Positions 45,496 to 54,179 of a DNA stretch of 64,000 nt are shown piece by piece; within the stretch, counting starts at the first letter, position 1, and each line of letters starts with the position of its first letter. The notes beneath the pieces were generated by a model. It searched no databases, was not told where the DNA came from, and saw only the letters and a program-made list of their open reading frames with translations. The stretch covers positions 36,001-100,000 of the forward strand of contig CATQIJ010000004.1 in assembly GCA_958296345.1 (NCBI GenBank), in the 5' to 3' direction. The translations under genes and the position numbers were made by a program. The stretch comes from an uncultured Rhizobiaceae bacterium. GTDB taxonomy: Bacteria; Pseudomonadota; Alphaproteobacteria; Rhizobiales; Rhizobiaceae.

Positions 45496-45617
45496 GAAGG
45501 TCTGTTATTGACCCAAAGTTACCGTTGCTTTTCCAGTGGTCAACGGCGACTGTGCGGACTTAGTGACCAAATCATCAAACTTTTCAAAACTGATAAGAGA
45601 GTAATAAGCAGACCTTC
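45496..45617. repeat. MITE-like element with terminal inverted repeats, left flank of accessory segment
   Basis: GAAGGTCTGTTATT at 45496-45509 is repeated in inverted orientation as AATAAGCAGACCTTC at 45603-45617 (one extra G). The 122-base unit contains no gene and sits between the aldo/keto reductase and the start of the more GC-rich accessory segment. Size and terminal symmetry resemble a small non-autonomous mobile repeat. A comparable 120-base unit lies at the other end of the segment (52789-52908), but their interiors differ. Confidence 0.5.
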
Positions 45618-45681
45618 TCTGAGAATGGAAGAAACATTACGACCCCATAACAGTGTCCATTCTATATTGAGTTAAAAATGC

Positions 45682-46623
45682 TCAATCCAGTTCTTGGAAA
45701 TGTCCTGCTGCAGATATGGAACAAAGCTCATTTATTTCTGTCCTGAGAATATTTGCGAATTCTTCTGTGAGTTTTGACAATGGACGATTGGCTGGTGTCA
45801 TTAGCGACATATCCAAATAGATGTCTGGTACGAAAGGTTTGAAAACAATACTGCCGACAACACCTGAGCGTATCTGATAACTATTTGCTGTTATGCTATC
45901 GCAGATAGTGTAACAAAGGCCTTCGGAGACAAGGTGCAGTGCCGGCAAAAATGTTCGCAACTCAAAACGTGGGTTGATTTGAGCGCCCGCATCGGAAAAT
46001 GCTTTAGATGTTTGTTGTTGAGTGGTATGCTCATCAAACAACATCGCCAATGGTTTGTTGTCTAGATCCTTTGGCGTGATTTCCGATTTAATTGCCAACG
46101 GATCATTGGCTAACATCGCACATACGCAGGGAAATCTAAAATTTTTTATCTGGATTGTTCGTCGTGTTTCTGGTGTTTCGGCAAAGCCAATATCGTATTG
46201 TTGAGAGGCTACCCACTCAGCGACAACGGGTGATGAACGCATCATCAATGAAGCATTAACGCCAGGCTTGCCCTTCAGAAAAGTCGATAGTACGCGCGGC
46301 ATAAAGAAACTTGATGCTGCTGGGTTGCAGGCAATTCTAAGTTTTCCTTTCTCTAGGTTCCCTATTTCTTGCAATGTGCGAGCGGATTGCGAAAGCCTAG
46401 ACAAAACGATTTCAGCTTCTTCCATGAAATAGTGCGCTTCCGGTTTTGGTATTAAACGCCTTCGTTCACGCTCGAAAAGCGGGAACCCTATCTCGCGCTC
46501 CAAGCCAGCTAGCATTGCACTAACGGCAGGTTGGGTTCGGCCAAGAGAGCGTCCGGCCTCCGAAATAGAACCAGCTCTCATCACCTCGACAAATGTTTGC
46601 AACTGGCGAAAAGTAAGGTTCAT
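45682..46623 (-). CDS. LysR-family regulator of the TRAP / flavoenzyme cluster
   Basis: The start is chosen at ATG 46623 because the longer frame from 46656 would run into a perfect palindrome that looks like its operator. The 313-residue protein has the LysR helix-turn-helix (FRQLQTFVEVMRAGSISEAG...TQPAVSAMLAGLEREIGFPLFER, in pieces) and a substrate-binding-like effector domain. It is divergent from the dctQ-like gene and probably activates the catabolic operon on binding the substrate. LysR proteins of this general type (OccR, NocR) control opine catabolism, but I cannot assign a ligand. Confidence 0.88.
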   Translation of the reverse strand: MNLTFRQLQTFVEVMRAGSISEAGRSLGRTQPAVSAMLAGLEREIGFPLFERERRRLIPKPEAHYFMEEAEIVLSRLSQSARTLQEIGNLEKGKLRIACNPAASSFFMPRVLSTFLKGKPGVNASLMMRSSPVVAEWVASQQYDIGFAETPETRRTIQIKNFRFPCVCAMLANDPLAIKSEITPKDLDNKPLAMLFDEHTTQQQTSKAFSDAGAQINPRFELRTFLPALHLVSEGLCYTICDSITANSYQIRSGVVGSIVFKPFVPDIYLDMSLMTPANRPLSKLTEEFANILRTEINELCSISAAGHFQELD

Positions 46624-46644
46624 TTTCAATCCATAAGATAAATC

Positions 46645-46685
46645 TATGAAATTCATAATATTTATAATTTGCCTTTATGTAAAGG
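46645..46685. promoter_or_regulatory. two palindromes, LysR operator candidates
   Basis: TATGAAATTCATA at 46645-46657 is a perfect 13-base palindrome matching the T-N11-A LysR box. CCTTTATGTAAAGG at 46672-46685 is a second perfect palindrome (6-base arms, 2-base centre). They are centred about 28 bases apart between the LysR start and the TRAP operon, as expected for recognition and activation sites. Confidence 0.55.
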
Positions 46686-46736
46686 TCTAAGCCAGAATAA
46701 AAATAGCCCAGGGAGAACTGGGCGAGGAGAGCATTT

Positions 46737-47210
46737 TTGGATCGTTTTGCGAAATATTTGCTGACAGCACTTATCTTGATTGTTGCAATTGGCCAGTTCG
46801 TTCAGGTAATTACTAGATACGTACTTCAGATTCCCGTCATGGGTCTCGAAGAAACAATGATGTATCCAACATTGTGGTTGTACATCTTCGGTGCAGTAAA
46901 CGCGTCTCGCGAGAACACTCATATCCTGGCAAACGTCTTGGAAATATTTCTGACGACTAATCGCCAGCACACGGTTCTCGCCATCATCGCAGAAGTAATC
47001 AGTCTTATTGTGGGTCTTTGGCTTCTATCCTGGGCATGGGACTTCACCCGCTATGCTTGGAGGGTTTGGAAAGAGAGTCCAACACTCTATATACCAACAT
47101 TTTATGCAGACATTGCACTGGTTGTCGGCCTCTTACTAATGATGGTCTATACAGTCTGGCACTTGTTGGGGCATATGCGAATTCTTGTACAAGGGGAAGC
47201 AAATGATTGA
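46737..47210 (+). CDS. TRAP transporter small membrane subunit (DctQ-like)
   Basis: The start is a TTG (46737) 6 bases after GAGGAGAG. The 157-residue protein has four hydrophobic helices and the DctQ signature RYVLQIPVMGLEETMMYPTLWLYIFG (in pieces, ~23-48) followed by ENTHILANVLE. In tripartite ATP-independent periplasmic transporters it joins the large membrane subunit and the periplasmic binding protein to import organic acids with sodium. It overlaps the DctM gene by 8 bases. Confidence 0.9.
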   Translation: MDRFAKYLLTALILIVAIGQFVQVITRYVLQIPVMGLEETMMYPTLWLYIFGAVNASRENTHILANVLEIFLTTNRQHTVLAIIAEVISLIVGLWLLSWAWDFTRYAWRVWKESPTLYIPTFYADIALVVGLLLMMVYTVWHLLGHMRILVQGEAND

Positions 47211-48507
47211 GATTGCACTTCTGGCTATTGCCATACTGGTAGTGACGTTGACACTCGGTGTGCCGCTTCCATACTGCTTCGGTGCAGCGCTGATGGTTAT
47301 GTATTTTATTGGCGATGTCACCATGAAAGGTATGGTGCTATGGGGGTTCCAACAACTCGGCAATCCAGTCCTTCTGGCCATACCACTCTTTGTTTTAGCC
47401 GGTACGATAATGTCGGAAAGCGGAATCGCCGCTTCCCTGCTCAGATTTGTTAATGCCTTTGTTGGCCATATCCGAGGTGGCCTCGGTGTGGTTGCAGCAG
47501 TGAGTTGTGCAGTCATTGGGGCCATTTCTGGTTCCGGCCTCACTGGGATCGCCGCGATCGGTCCCCTACTAATCCCCGAAATGGAAAAGCGTGGTTATCC
47601 TCGGGAATATGCCACTGCACTAATCGCAAATTCCTCAATTTTAGGTTTGTTAATTCCACCATCAGTTACAATGATTGTCTATGGCTGGGTGACAGATACA
47701 TCGATCCTTGCTTGCTTTTTAGCAACACTTGGACCGGGTTTACTTATTATGACTAGTTTTTCGATCATCAATCTTTGGATGTCACGCAAGTTCAACCTAG
47801 TGCTTGATGACAAACCAACCTTTTCCGAATTATCTGGCGAAGTCGTAAAACGCGGCATACACGCCTTTCCTGCGATGCTGATGCCGGTGATGATTCTGGG
47901 CGGCATCTATGGAGGCGTGATGACCCCGACCGAAGCGGCTGCTTTGGCTGTAATTTACGCCATTCCAATAGGATTTTTAATTTACAAGGGCTTGCGCTGG
48001 AACAATTTTCTTTCTGCAGGAAAGGAAGCAGCGACAGCTGTCGGCGCGATCATGTTTATGATCCTCTTCTCGATGATCCTGGGACAAATGTTTGTTTACG
48101 AAAGCATCCCCCAACAGTTAGTCAGTGCTATCTTTGGCATTACCGAAAACAAGGTTTTATTGCTGATATTTATCAACATTCTGCTGTTTTTGGTAGGCAT
48201 GGTGGTGAATGATGTTACCGCCATCATCTTGATTGCTCCCCTGTTGCTTCCACTGATGCAGGCAATCGGTGTTAGTCCTATACAGTTTGCGGCAATCATG
48301 GGCGTCAATACCGCAATGGGTGGCGTACCGCCTCCTTATGCATCAATTCTGTATCTCGGCGCTCGTATAGGTAATGTGAAAGTCACTAAGGTTATACCTC
48401 CAGCTATGAAGCTAATCTTGTTTGGTTATGTTCCGGTTGTCTTTCTCACATCACTTTGGCCGGATTTATCTCTCTATTTACCGCGCTTATTTGGTTACAT
48501 CCAGTGA
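47203..48507 (+). CDS. TRAP transporter large membrane subunit (DctM-like)
   Basis: With ATG 47203 (AGGGGAAG upstream) the protein has 434 residues and about 12 hydrophobic segments. Typical DctM stretches are FVLAGTIMSESGIAASLLRF, GAISGSGLTGIAAIGPLLIP, SSILGLLIPPSVTMIVYG, and YGGVMTPTEAAALAVIYAIP. It is the ion-coupled channel of the TRAP system in the inner membrane. Codons are richer in G/C at third positions than in the genes left of 45 kb. It is 53 bases upstream of the binding-protein gene. Confidence 0.95.
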   Translation: MIEIALLAIAILVVTLTLGVPLPYCFGAALMVMYFIGDVTMKGMVLWGFQQLGNPVLLAIPLFVLAGTIMSESGIAASLLRFVNAFVGHIRGGLGVVAAVSCAVIGAISGSGLTGIAAIGPLLIPEMEKRGYPREYATALIANSSILGLLIPPSVTMIVYGWVTDTSILACFLATLGPGLLIMTSFSIINLWMSRKFNLVLDDKPTFSELSGEVVKRGIHAFPAMLMPVMILGGIYGGVMTPTEAAALAVIYAIPIGFLIYKGLRWNNFLSAGKEAATAVGAIMFMILFSMILGQMFVYESIPQQLVSAIFGITENKVLLLIFINILLFLVGMVVNDVTAIILIAPLLLPLMQAIGVSPIQFAAIMGVNTAMGGVPPPYASILYLGARIGNVKVTKVIPPAMKLILFGYVPVVFLTSLWPDLSLYLPRLFGYIQ

Positions 48508-48560
48508 TCCGGTTCTTAACTCTAACCACCAACCTTTTCCAAACAACAAGGAGAAATATA

Positions 48561-49553
48561 ATGAAACGACTTTTAACAACAACAGCAGCCATCGCGCTTC
48601 TAGGCATGGTAGGCATTGCTCAAGCAGCCGATCTAAAAATGAGTCACGTACGTCCACAAGGAGCAACAATTGATGTCGAACTTCGAGCTTATGCCGAAGC
48701 CGTCAAGGAAGCGACCGGGGGCGATGTAAACATTGAAATTTTTGCGGCGTCTGCTCTCGGAGATTATACCACTGTTCAAGAACGTATATCGGTGGGTGCC
48801 GTCGACATGGCTACCCAGCCTGCTGCAACGGGCGTTGATCGCCAGATGCAAATATCTTCTTTCCCATATCTTGCCGCAAACTGGGATCAGGCACGCAAAA
48901 TTTATGGCCCTGGCGGCGTGGTTCGAGAAACCATGGCAGAACTCTATGCCAAACAGGACATTACGATGCTGGCTGCTTACCCGGTTTATTTCGGGGGTAT
49001 CTCTCTTAATACCGATGCGGTAAATCCAGGCGACCCAAGCAAGTCCAATGGCATCAAGGTGCGTGTTCCAGGCATTAAAAGCTTTCAGCTGACAGGCCAA
49101 GCGTTTGGTTACATACCTTCACCAATTCCCTTCTCAGAGGCTTTCACTGCAATTCAAACTGGCGTGGTTGACGGTGTGATCGGCTCAGGGGCTGAAGGAT
49201 ATTACGCGTCTTTTCGTGATGTCACCAAAACATATATCCCAGCCAACACCCACTTCGAAGTTTGGTACATGATCGTTTCTAACGAGTCGCTGAACAGCCT
49301 CGATGCGGACGATCAGGCTACGCTTAAGAAAGCCGCCGATGAGTTTGAAGCCCAGAGGTGGGTAGTTGCAGAAGAAGACCAGGGTAAAAACGAACAAAGA
49401 CTCGCTGATGAGCTGGGCACAAATGTTGTGAAGCTCACAGGTGAACAGCTTACAACCATGGCTGCGAAGGTTCGTACCGATGTCTGGCCGGAAGTTCTCA
49501 AGGACGTTGGCGAGCAATGGGGTCAAGCCATCCTTGACAAGGCTGCCAACTAA
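48561..49553 (+). CDS. TRAP transporter periplasmic solute-binding protein (DctP-like)
   Basis: The start is ATG 48561 with AAGGAG; a signal peptide (MKRLLTTTAAIALLGMVGIAQA) follows. The 330-residue protein shows DctP features: VQERISVGAVDMATQPAA, the KSNGIKVRVPGIKSFQLTGQAFG arginine region that contacts a carboxylate, and FSEAFTAIQTGVVDGVIGSG. It captures an acid-bearing ligand in the periplasm and passes it to DctQM. The ligand cannot be predicted; the adjacent oxidase suggests an opine, hydroxyproline-like or other amino-acid derivative. Confidence 0.94.
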   Translation: MKRLLTTTAAIALLGMVGIAQAADLKMSHVRPQGATIDVELRAYAEAVKEATGGDVNIEIFAASALGDYTTVQERISVGAVDMATQPAATGVDRQMQISSFPYLAANWDQARKIYGPGGVVRETMAELYAKQDITMLAAYPVYFGGISLNTDAVNPGDPSKSNGIKVRVPGIKSFQLTGQAFGYIPSPIPFSEAFTAIQTGVVDGVIGSGAEGYYASFRDVTKTYIPANTHFEVWYMIVSNESLNSLDADDQATLKKAADEFEAQRWVVAEEDQGKNEQRLADELGTNVVKLTGEQLTTMAAKVRTDVWPEVLKDVGEQWGQAILDKAAN

Positions 49554-49565
49554 ATCATTTGGTTT

Positions 49566-49588
49566 CGGGCAGCATCTTCTGTTGCCCG
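49566..49588 (+). promoter_or_regulatory. intercistronic hairpin between dctP-like and oxidase genes
   Basis: CGGGCAGCA pairs with TGTTGCCCG (one G-U) around the loop TCTTC, a 9-base-pair stem, 12 bases after the DctP stop. No T-run follows, so it is more likely a transcript-stabilising or attenuating hairpin, which would let the binding protein be made in excess of the downstream enzymes. Confidence 0.5.
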
Positions 49589-49618
49589 GCTTCATCTGCA
49601 AACAACAGAGTATATGTG

Positions 49619-50710
49619 ATGCAATCGGACTACGCCATAATTGGTGGAGGGGTCGTCGGCCTTTCTGTCGCCTGGGGACTGTTAAAGCGCGGCTTCACGG
49701 TCACAGTGATCGATGGTGATGATGGCAGTTTCCGCGCCAGCCGCGGTAATTTCGGTTTGGTATGGGTACAGTCCAAAGGTATGAACCAGCCACGCTATGC
49801 AAGTTGGTCACAACAATCGGCGGAAGCTTGGCGGGGTTTTTCCGATGAACTTACAGACAATACAGGACATGATCTTGGATTGGAGCAGAAGGGAGGATAT
49901 GATCTCCATTTCTCGGAAGAAACACTGGAAGCAACTGTCGCGAAATATGAAAAACTGAAAATCGAACTCGGTGGTGATTATCCCTATGAGGTGCTAGGGC
50001 ACAATGCATTACGTAAAGAGGAGCCTGAGATCGGTCCCAAGGTTGTTGGTGCCATCCTGCACCATCAGGATGGCCATGCGAATCCATTGAAGCTACTCAA
50101 GGCACTTGCAGATGACGTTCGACGGATGGGCGGCACTGTACTCAATGGCAAACACGTAAAAAGCGTGCAGCGCAATGGTGTATTTCGCATTTACTGCAAT
50201 GACGGAACCGAAATCGAAGCGGGTAAAACAGTTTTGTCTGCTGGGCTGGGTGCAACCAAGCTGGGACCATCTATGGGATTTAAAGCGCCAATTCGGCCAC
50301 AAAGGGGTCAGGTGCTCATTACTGAAAAACTGCCAAAGATATTGAACAGGCCATCACTGATCGCCCGTCAGGTGGATGAAGGTGGCATACAAATTGGTGC
50401 GACCAACGAGGAAGTCGGTCTGGATGATAGGGTAACCACACATGGAATGGCGAAGTTGGCAGCTGAGGCAATTGCCGCCTTCCCAGTCCTCGAAAAAGTG
50501 CAACTCGTACGCAGTTGGAGCGCGCTTAGAATTCTTTCTCCCGATGGATTGCCAATTTATCAGGAAAGTTCAGAAATGCTCGGCGCTTATTTGATTACTT
50601 GTCATAGCGGGATCACCTTGGCAGCAGCCCATGCGCATTTATTGCCTGATTGGCTGGAGAAAACAGGGCAAGCGCCTAATTTGGAGGTGTTCAGTGAAGA
50701 CCGATTCTGA
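49619..50710 (+). CDS. FAD-dependent amino-acid oxidase subunit (opine oxidase B / D-hydroxyproline dehydrogenase beta-like)
   Basis: From ATG 49619 the protein has 363 residues. The FAD motif IIGGGVVGLSVAWGL opens the chain, and the DAO-fold stretches RASRGNFGLVWVQSKGMNQP, RPQRGQVLITEK and RSWSALRILSPDGLPIYQ follow. It resembles the catalytic FAD subunit of heteromeric opine oxidases (OoxB/NoxB), D-hydroxyproline dehydrogenase and HcnC, which oxidise secondary or primary amines to imines. The next two genes encode the matching [2Fe-2S] and FAD partners and overlap it in sequence, which supports a complex at the membrane or in the cytoplasm. Confidence 0.9.
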   Translation: MQSDYAIIGGGVVGLSVAWGLLKRGFTVTVIDGDDGSFRASRGNFGLVWVQSKGMNQPRYASWSQQSAEAWRGFSDELTDNTGHDLGLEQKGGYDLHFSEETLEATVAKYEKLKIELGGDYPYEVLGHNALRKEEPEIGPKVVGAILHHQDGHANPLKLLKALADDVRRMGGTVLNGKHVKSVQRNGVFRIYCNDGTEIEAGKTVLSAGLGATKLGPSMGFKAPIRPQRGQVLITEKLPKILNRPSLIARQVDEGGIQIGATNEEVGLDDRVTTHGMAKLAAEAIAAFPVLEKVQLVRSWSALRILSPDGLPIYQESSEMLGAYLITCHSGITLAAAHAHLLPDWLEKTGQAPNLEVFSEDRF

Positions 50711-50999
50711 ATTCTGTCTTATAGACGAGACTTCGCATCGCGTCACAGTGCGGTTCGAAGGCCAAGAATTGAATTTACGCGAAGGCGAAAACCTCGCTGC
50801 TGAACTGCTTGCAATGGGTGTGGCGCCATTTCGCCGAACACCAGTATCCGGTGCTCCGCGCAATCCTTTCTGCATGATGGGCGCTTGTTTTGATTGCCTT
50901 GTCGAAATCGATGGTGCCACGCGACAGGCTTGCATGGTCGAAGTTACCGAGAACATGGAGATAACTATGCCATCAGTGAACGAGAACAGCGATGCATGA
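50694..50999 (+). CDS. small [2Fe-2S] ferredoxin-like subunit of the flavoenzyme
   Basis: The GTG at 50694, 6 bases after GGAGG, overlaps the oxidase end by 17 bases. The 101-residue protein is the Fer2_4-type small subunit seen in opine oxidase and D-hydroxyproline dehydrogenase. The cluster cysteines are C60 (NPFC), C65 (GAC), C68 (FDC) and C80 (RQAC). It carries electrons between the FAD oxidase and the larger FAD/[2Fe-2S] subunit. Overlap on both sides shows translational coupling and fixed stoichiometry. Confidence 0.92.
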   Translation: MKTDSEFCLIDETSHRVTVRFEGQELNLREGENLAAELLAMGVAPFRRTPVSGAPRNPFCMMGACFDCLVEIDGATRQACMVEVTENMEITMPSVNENSDA

Positions 51000-52389
51000 G
51001 GCAGACCTCATCATTATCGGGGCAGGACCAGCTGGCATGGCGGCGGCGCACACCGCCGCGGGGACAGGATTGTCTGTCCTGCTGCTTGATGAACAGCAAA
51101 GAGCGGGCGGTCAGATCTACCGTGATATAGAACGTTCGAGCAAAACAAGAGGTGAGCTGCTAGGTAAGGACTATATAGCTGGATTGGATTTGGCAAACGG
51201 TCTCAACCATAAGTTAATTTCTCATATTCGTGGTGCTACCGTCTGGCAAATCGAAGATGCCAGGCTTGTTACGTTCACCGTCAATGGAAAAGCAACTCAA
51301 GCAACCGGCAAACGATTGCTGATTGCTACTGGTGCACTGGAACGACCTATGCCAGTGCCTGGATGGACACTTCCGGGAGTAATGACAGCAGGTGCCGCTC
51401 AAATTCTGCTCAAGCAGTCAGGCATTGTATGCCAACGCGCAGTTCTTGTTGGGACGGGCCCACTCCTTTATCTTATCGCCGCACAAATGGTACGCGCTGG
51501 GTCACCGCCACTGGCGCTTGTTGAAACGCAGACTTACAATAACAGGGCGTTTGCTATGCGCCATGTAATAGGTGCTTTGCGGGGCTTGCGCTACTTCGTT
51601 AAAGGACTCGGATTGCTTGCAGAAATCCGCCGAGCAGGCATCAAGCGTTACACTGGTGCTGCCGACATCTGCATTGAAGGCCATAACAGGGCCGAGACCG
51701 TGCACTTCACATCGAGAGGCCGCGAACACCGGATCGAAGCGGCCAATATCTTGCTGCATCATGGTGTTGTTCCTAACACTCAAGTTACCCACTCAATTGG
51801 CGTGATACATTACTGGAACGAACAGCAACGCTGCTTCATACCTCGGAGAGATGACTGGGGGCGGACAAATTTGCATGATGTATTCGTTGCGGGCGATGGT
51901 TCAGGAATAGGTGGCGCTAAATCAGCTGAGTTGAGTGGACGTCTTGCAGCACTCGAAATCGCTTGCGATCTCGATGCGATCGGCAATGGTGATCGAGACT
52001 TGCAGGCCACTCCCCTGCGTACTGCTCTTTCTGGCGAAATGGCAGTGCGTCCGTTCATTGACCGGGCCTACCCACCCTTTGAAGGCTCTTTATTACCAGC
52101 CGACAGTACCATCATTTGTCGGTGCGAAGAGGTAACCGCTGGAGATATCCGTCGACATGCCAAGCTGGGCTGCCTAGGTCCGAACCAGACCAAGGCATTT
52201 AGTAGATCAGGAATGGGACCGTGCCAGGGTCGGTTTTGCGGTTTAACCGTTACAGAACTTCTTGCTCAGGCTAATCACAGCACTCAGGAAGAAACAGGCT
52301 ATTACCGAATACGTCCACCATTGAAGCCTGTTAGCCTGGGTGAACTTGCCACATTAGCGGACACTGAAACGAAGGAAGCAGCAAAATGA
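50992..52389 (+). CDS. FAD/NAD(P)-binding oxidoreductase with C-terminal [2Fe-2S] domain (opine oxidase A-like)
   Basis: The 465-residue protein has an N-terminal dinucleotide fold [14 protein letters not shown] (7-20), the second nucleotide motif [11 protein letters not shown] (153-163) and [15 protein letters not shown] Fer2_BFD-like C-terminal cluster motif holds C376-x-C378 (ICRCEEV) and C411-x4-C416 (CQGRFC). This is the large (alpha) subunit layout of opine oxidases and D-hydroxyproline dehydrogenase, which passes electrons to the respiratory chain or another acceptor. It overlaps the preceding gene by 8 bases and the RidA gene by 4. Confidence 0.93.
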   Translation: MHEADLIIIGAGPAGMAAAHTAAGTGLSVLLLDEQQRAGGQIYRDIERSSKTRGELLGKDYIAGLDLANGLNHKLISHIRGATVWQIEDARLVTFTVNGKATQATGKRLLIATGALERPMPVPGWTLPGVMTAGAAQILLKQSGIVCQRAVLVGTGPLLYLIAAQMVRAGSPPLALVETQTYNNRAFAMRHVIGALRGLRYFVKGLGLLAEIRRAGIKRYTGAADICIEGHNRAETVHFTSRGREHRIEAANILLHHGVVPNTQVTHSIGVIHYWNEQQRCFIPRRDDWGRTNLHDVFVAGDGSGIGGAKSAELSGRLAALEIACDLDAIGNGDRDLQATPLRTALSGEMAVRPFIDRAYPPFEGSLLPADSTIICRCEEVTAGDIRRHAKLGCLGPNQTKAFSRSGMGPCQGRFCGLTVTELLAQANHSTQEETGYYRIRPPLKPVSLGELATLADTETKEAAK

Positions 52390-52724
52390 TCGAACGCCTT
52401 GAAACTGGAATACGTATGAGCAAGATCGTTAAACACAATGGCGTTGCATATCTGTGCGGCCAGGTGGGTAATGGCGAGACTGTGGCTGATCAAACCCGTG
52501 ATTGCCTGAGTCGTGTCGATACTCTGCTAAAGAAAGCCGGTTCATCGCGTGAAAACATTCTGCAGGCAATTATCTGGGTGGCAGACATGACTGATTTTGA
52601 CGAGATGAATGAAGTTTGGGATGTCTGGGTGCCGGATGATCACGCGCCAGCACGCGCCTGTGGGGAGGCAAGATTGGCTAGACCTGAGCTCAAGGTAGAG
52701 ATTATTGTAACAGCTGCCTGCTAA
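52386..52724 (+). CDS. RidA/YjgF-family protein (predicted imine deaminase)
   Basis: The 112-residue protein starts inside the preceding stop (ATGA). It has the Rid fold segments [24 protein letters not shown] and [23 protein letters not shown]90 in PARACGE is at the position of the catalytic arginine. RidA-type proteins hydrolyse reactive enamines/imines to keto acids. Its location as the last gene of an amine-oxidising operon fits hydrolysis of the imine product. It may belong to a Rid subfamily other than archetypal RidA. Confidence 0.9.
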   Translation: MIERLETGIRMSKIVKHNGVAYLCGQVGNGETVADQTRDCLSRVDTLLKKAGSSRENILQAIIWVADMTDFDEMNEVWDVWVPDDHAPARACGEARLARPELKVEIIVTAAC

Positions 52725-52788
52725 ACACAGATATTAGACATAGTTATGCTCGGACCACTAATATCAAATCTGATCTGTAGACATGCCA

Positions 52789-52908
52789 AATGTCGGCTTT
52801 CGGGCGTATTTGTCTTTATATTATCTTCTCGCAAAGGTCTGGGAAGGGCTCTAAGCAGTCGTTAGCACCTTTTTGAAATTTAGTCGCTTCTGGCACAGGG
52901 CTGACATT
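52789..52908. repeat. MITE-like element with dispersed repeat core, copy B
   Basis: AATGTCGGCT at 52789-52798 and GGCTGACATT at 52899-52908 form imperfect terminal inverted repeats (9 of 10). The interior contains the core AGTCGCTTCTGGCACA at 52882-52897 shared with 285-315. The unit is 120 bases, non-coding, and lies just after the RidA gene at the right edge of the accessory segment. Confidence 0.5.
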
Positions 52909-52913
52909 CAAAC

Positions 52914-53249
52914 CTATGTACTTTTACCAATTGCATGACTCAACAACTGTTGATGTAGTTTCCCAGTGGCAAAATAATTAATCATCGCAAAATATCCGAA
53001 CAAGTTAAATCTAATGACAGTTAAAAAGTATTGCTTCTTTGAGCAACGAAACCTGATCATTCGCCCCATCCCATGTAATCGATATAATTCAATATTTTCC
53101 AACTCTTCTATTGCCAGAGAAAGTTTAACTTCACCCTGTAGATTTAATTTCCCATATTCTATTATTGCTTTCCCCGTAATCATCTTCGATGACAGGCTTA
53201 TTTCATCGCCACAAAAATACATAATGCGATAAACTTTACCTATGGCCAT
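52914..53249 (-). CDS. hypothetical PH-like small protein
   Basis: From ATG 53249 the protein has 111 residues (MAIGKVYRIMYFCGDEISLSS...). Alternating beta-type segments end in RLHGMGRMIRFRCSKKQYFLTV, then FNLFGYFAMINYFATGKLHQQL, an amphipathic helix. The pattern (short strands, a conserved GMG turn, then a terminal helix) recalls small bacterial PH-like domains. I recognise no named family. The AT-rich composition matches the core genome rather than the GC-rich operon beside it. It lies between two repeat copies. Confidence 0.5.
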   Translation of the reverse strand: MAIGKVYRIMYFCGDEISLSSKMITGKAIIEYGKLNLQGEVKLSLAIEELENIELYRLHGMGRMIRFRCSKKQYFLTVIRFNLFGYFAMINYFATGKLHQQLLSHAIGKST

Positions 53250-53308
53250 CCGACTTTTCCAATCTACAATAGATGTCAACTTTAAAAGAGACTGCTTTAT
53301 TCTGCAAC

Positions 53309-53339
53309 GGTCGCTTCTGGCGCAAATCTGCCACTCATC
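53309..53339 (+). repeat. dispersed repeat core, copy C (overlaps ubiG stop)
   Basis: GGTCGCTTCTGGCGCA with CTGCC five bases later matches copy A (285-315) with few differences. Its 3' end reaches the ubiG stop codon (complement of 53335-53337). The upstream part seen in copies A and B is not conserved, so this copy looks truncated. Confidence 0.45.
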
Positions 53340-54078
53340 CCTTGCGCGCCAACACCATATAATTCACATCCATATCGCGTGATTTATTCCAGCGGTCTTG
53401 GAGTGGATTATAGAACACGCCTGTTTTGTCAATAATCTCCATTCGTTGTGCTGCAATGGGTGTTTCGATTTCTTCTGGCCTGACCAGCTTTTCGTATTCA
53501 TGCGTTCCTTTTGGTAGCCATTTCAGGATGTTTTCTGCCATGAAGATTGCCAGCATTTTTGCTTTTGGGGTTCTGTTGATGGTCGCTACAAACATTAGAC
53601 CGTCTGATTTTACCATTTTAGCGCATGACGTCATGAAGAGGTTTACATCAGATACGTGTTCGACCACTTCCATATTGAGGATGATGTCAAATTTTTCACC
53701 GCTTGCTTCAAGTGCTTCTGAAGTTGTGGCGCGGTAGTCGATATTAAGGCCAGATTGTTCTGCATGAATTTTAGCAACTTCTATGTTTACTTCAGAGGCG
53801 TCGGCAGCAACAACGTCTGCTCCAAGTCTTGCCATAGGTTCAGATAATAAACCGCCACCACAACCAATGTCTAAAATGCGCAAGCCCTTAAAAGCTTTTG
53901 GGTCTTTGACATCGCGGTCAAAGCTTTCGCAGACTTTTTCCTTGATATATTCAAGGCGCACAGGATTGAATTTATGAAGCGGCCTAAACTTACCCGTTGG
54001 GCTCCACCACTCAGCTGCCATGGCTGAAAAGCGGGCAACATCTGCGTCATCAATTGTGGTTTGTGCTGTGTCAGTCAT
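53335..54078 (-). CDS. ubiG: ubiquinone biosynthesis O-methyltransferase
   Basis: The 247-residue methyltransferase performs both O-methylations of ubiquinone synthesis. Recognisable parts are the N-terminal [25 protein letters not shown] (15-39), SAM motif [21 protein letters not shown] (68-87), and [11 protein letters not shown], plus the [11 protein letters not shown] segment. It is divergent from lysC, a common arrangement in Hyphomicrobiales. It is located at the cytoplasmic face of the membrane, where ubiquinone intermediates sit. Confidence 0.96.
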   Translation of the reverse strand: MTDTAQTTIDDADVARFSAMAAEWWSPTGKFRPLHKFNPVRLEYIKEKVCESFDRDVKDPKAFKGLRILDIGCGGGLLSEPMARLGADVVAADASEVNIEVAKIHAEQSGLNIDYRATTSEALEASGEKFDIILNMEVVEHVSDVNLFMTSCAKMVKSDGLMFVATINRTPKAKMLAIFMAENILKWLPKGTHEYEKLVRPEEIETPIAAQRMEIIDKTGVFYNPLQDRWNKSRDMDVNYMVLARKG

Positions 54079-54179
54079 GTTTATATCCTTTGTCTGTCAT
54101 ATAGGTCGTGCCTAATAGACGATATGTCAATAAGTGCACCTTGCGACAAAGTTGATTTTTCGTTACAAAGCGATCAACC

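Noticed and set aside
45490..45675. 61-codon open frame after the aldo/keto reductase
   Set aside because: It lies within the inverted-repeat element and shows no family features.
49441..49719. Open frame bridging dctP-like and oxidase genes
   Set aside because: A shadow of the two real genes; it crosses the intercistronic hairpin and lacks motifs.
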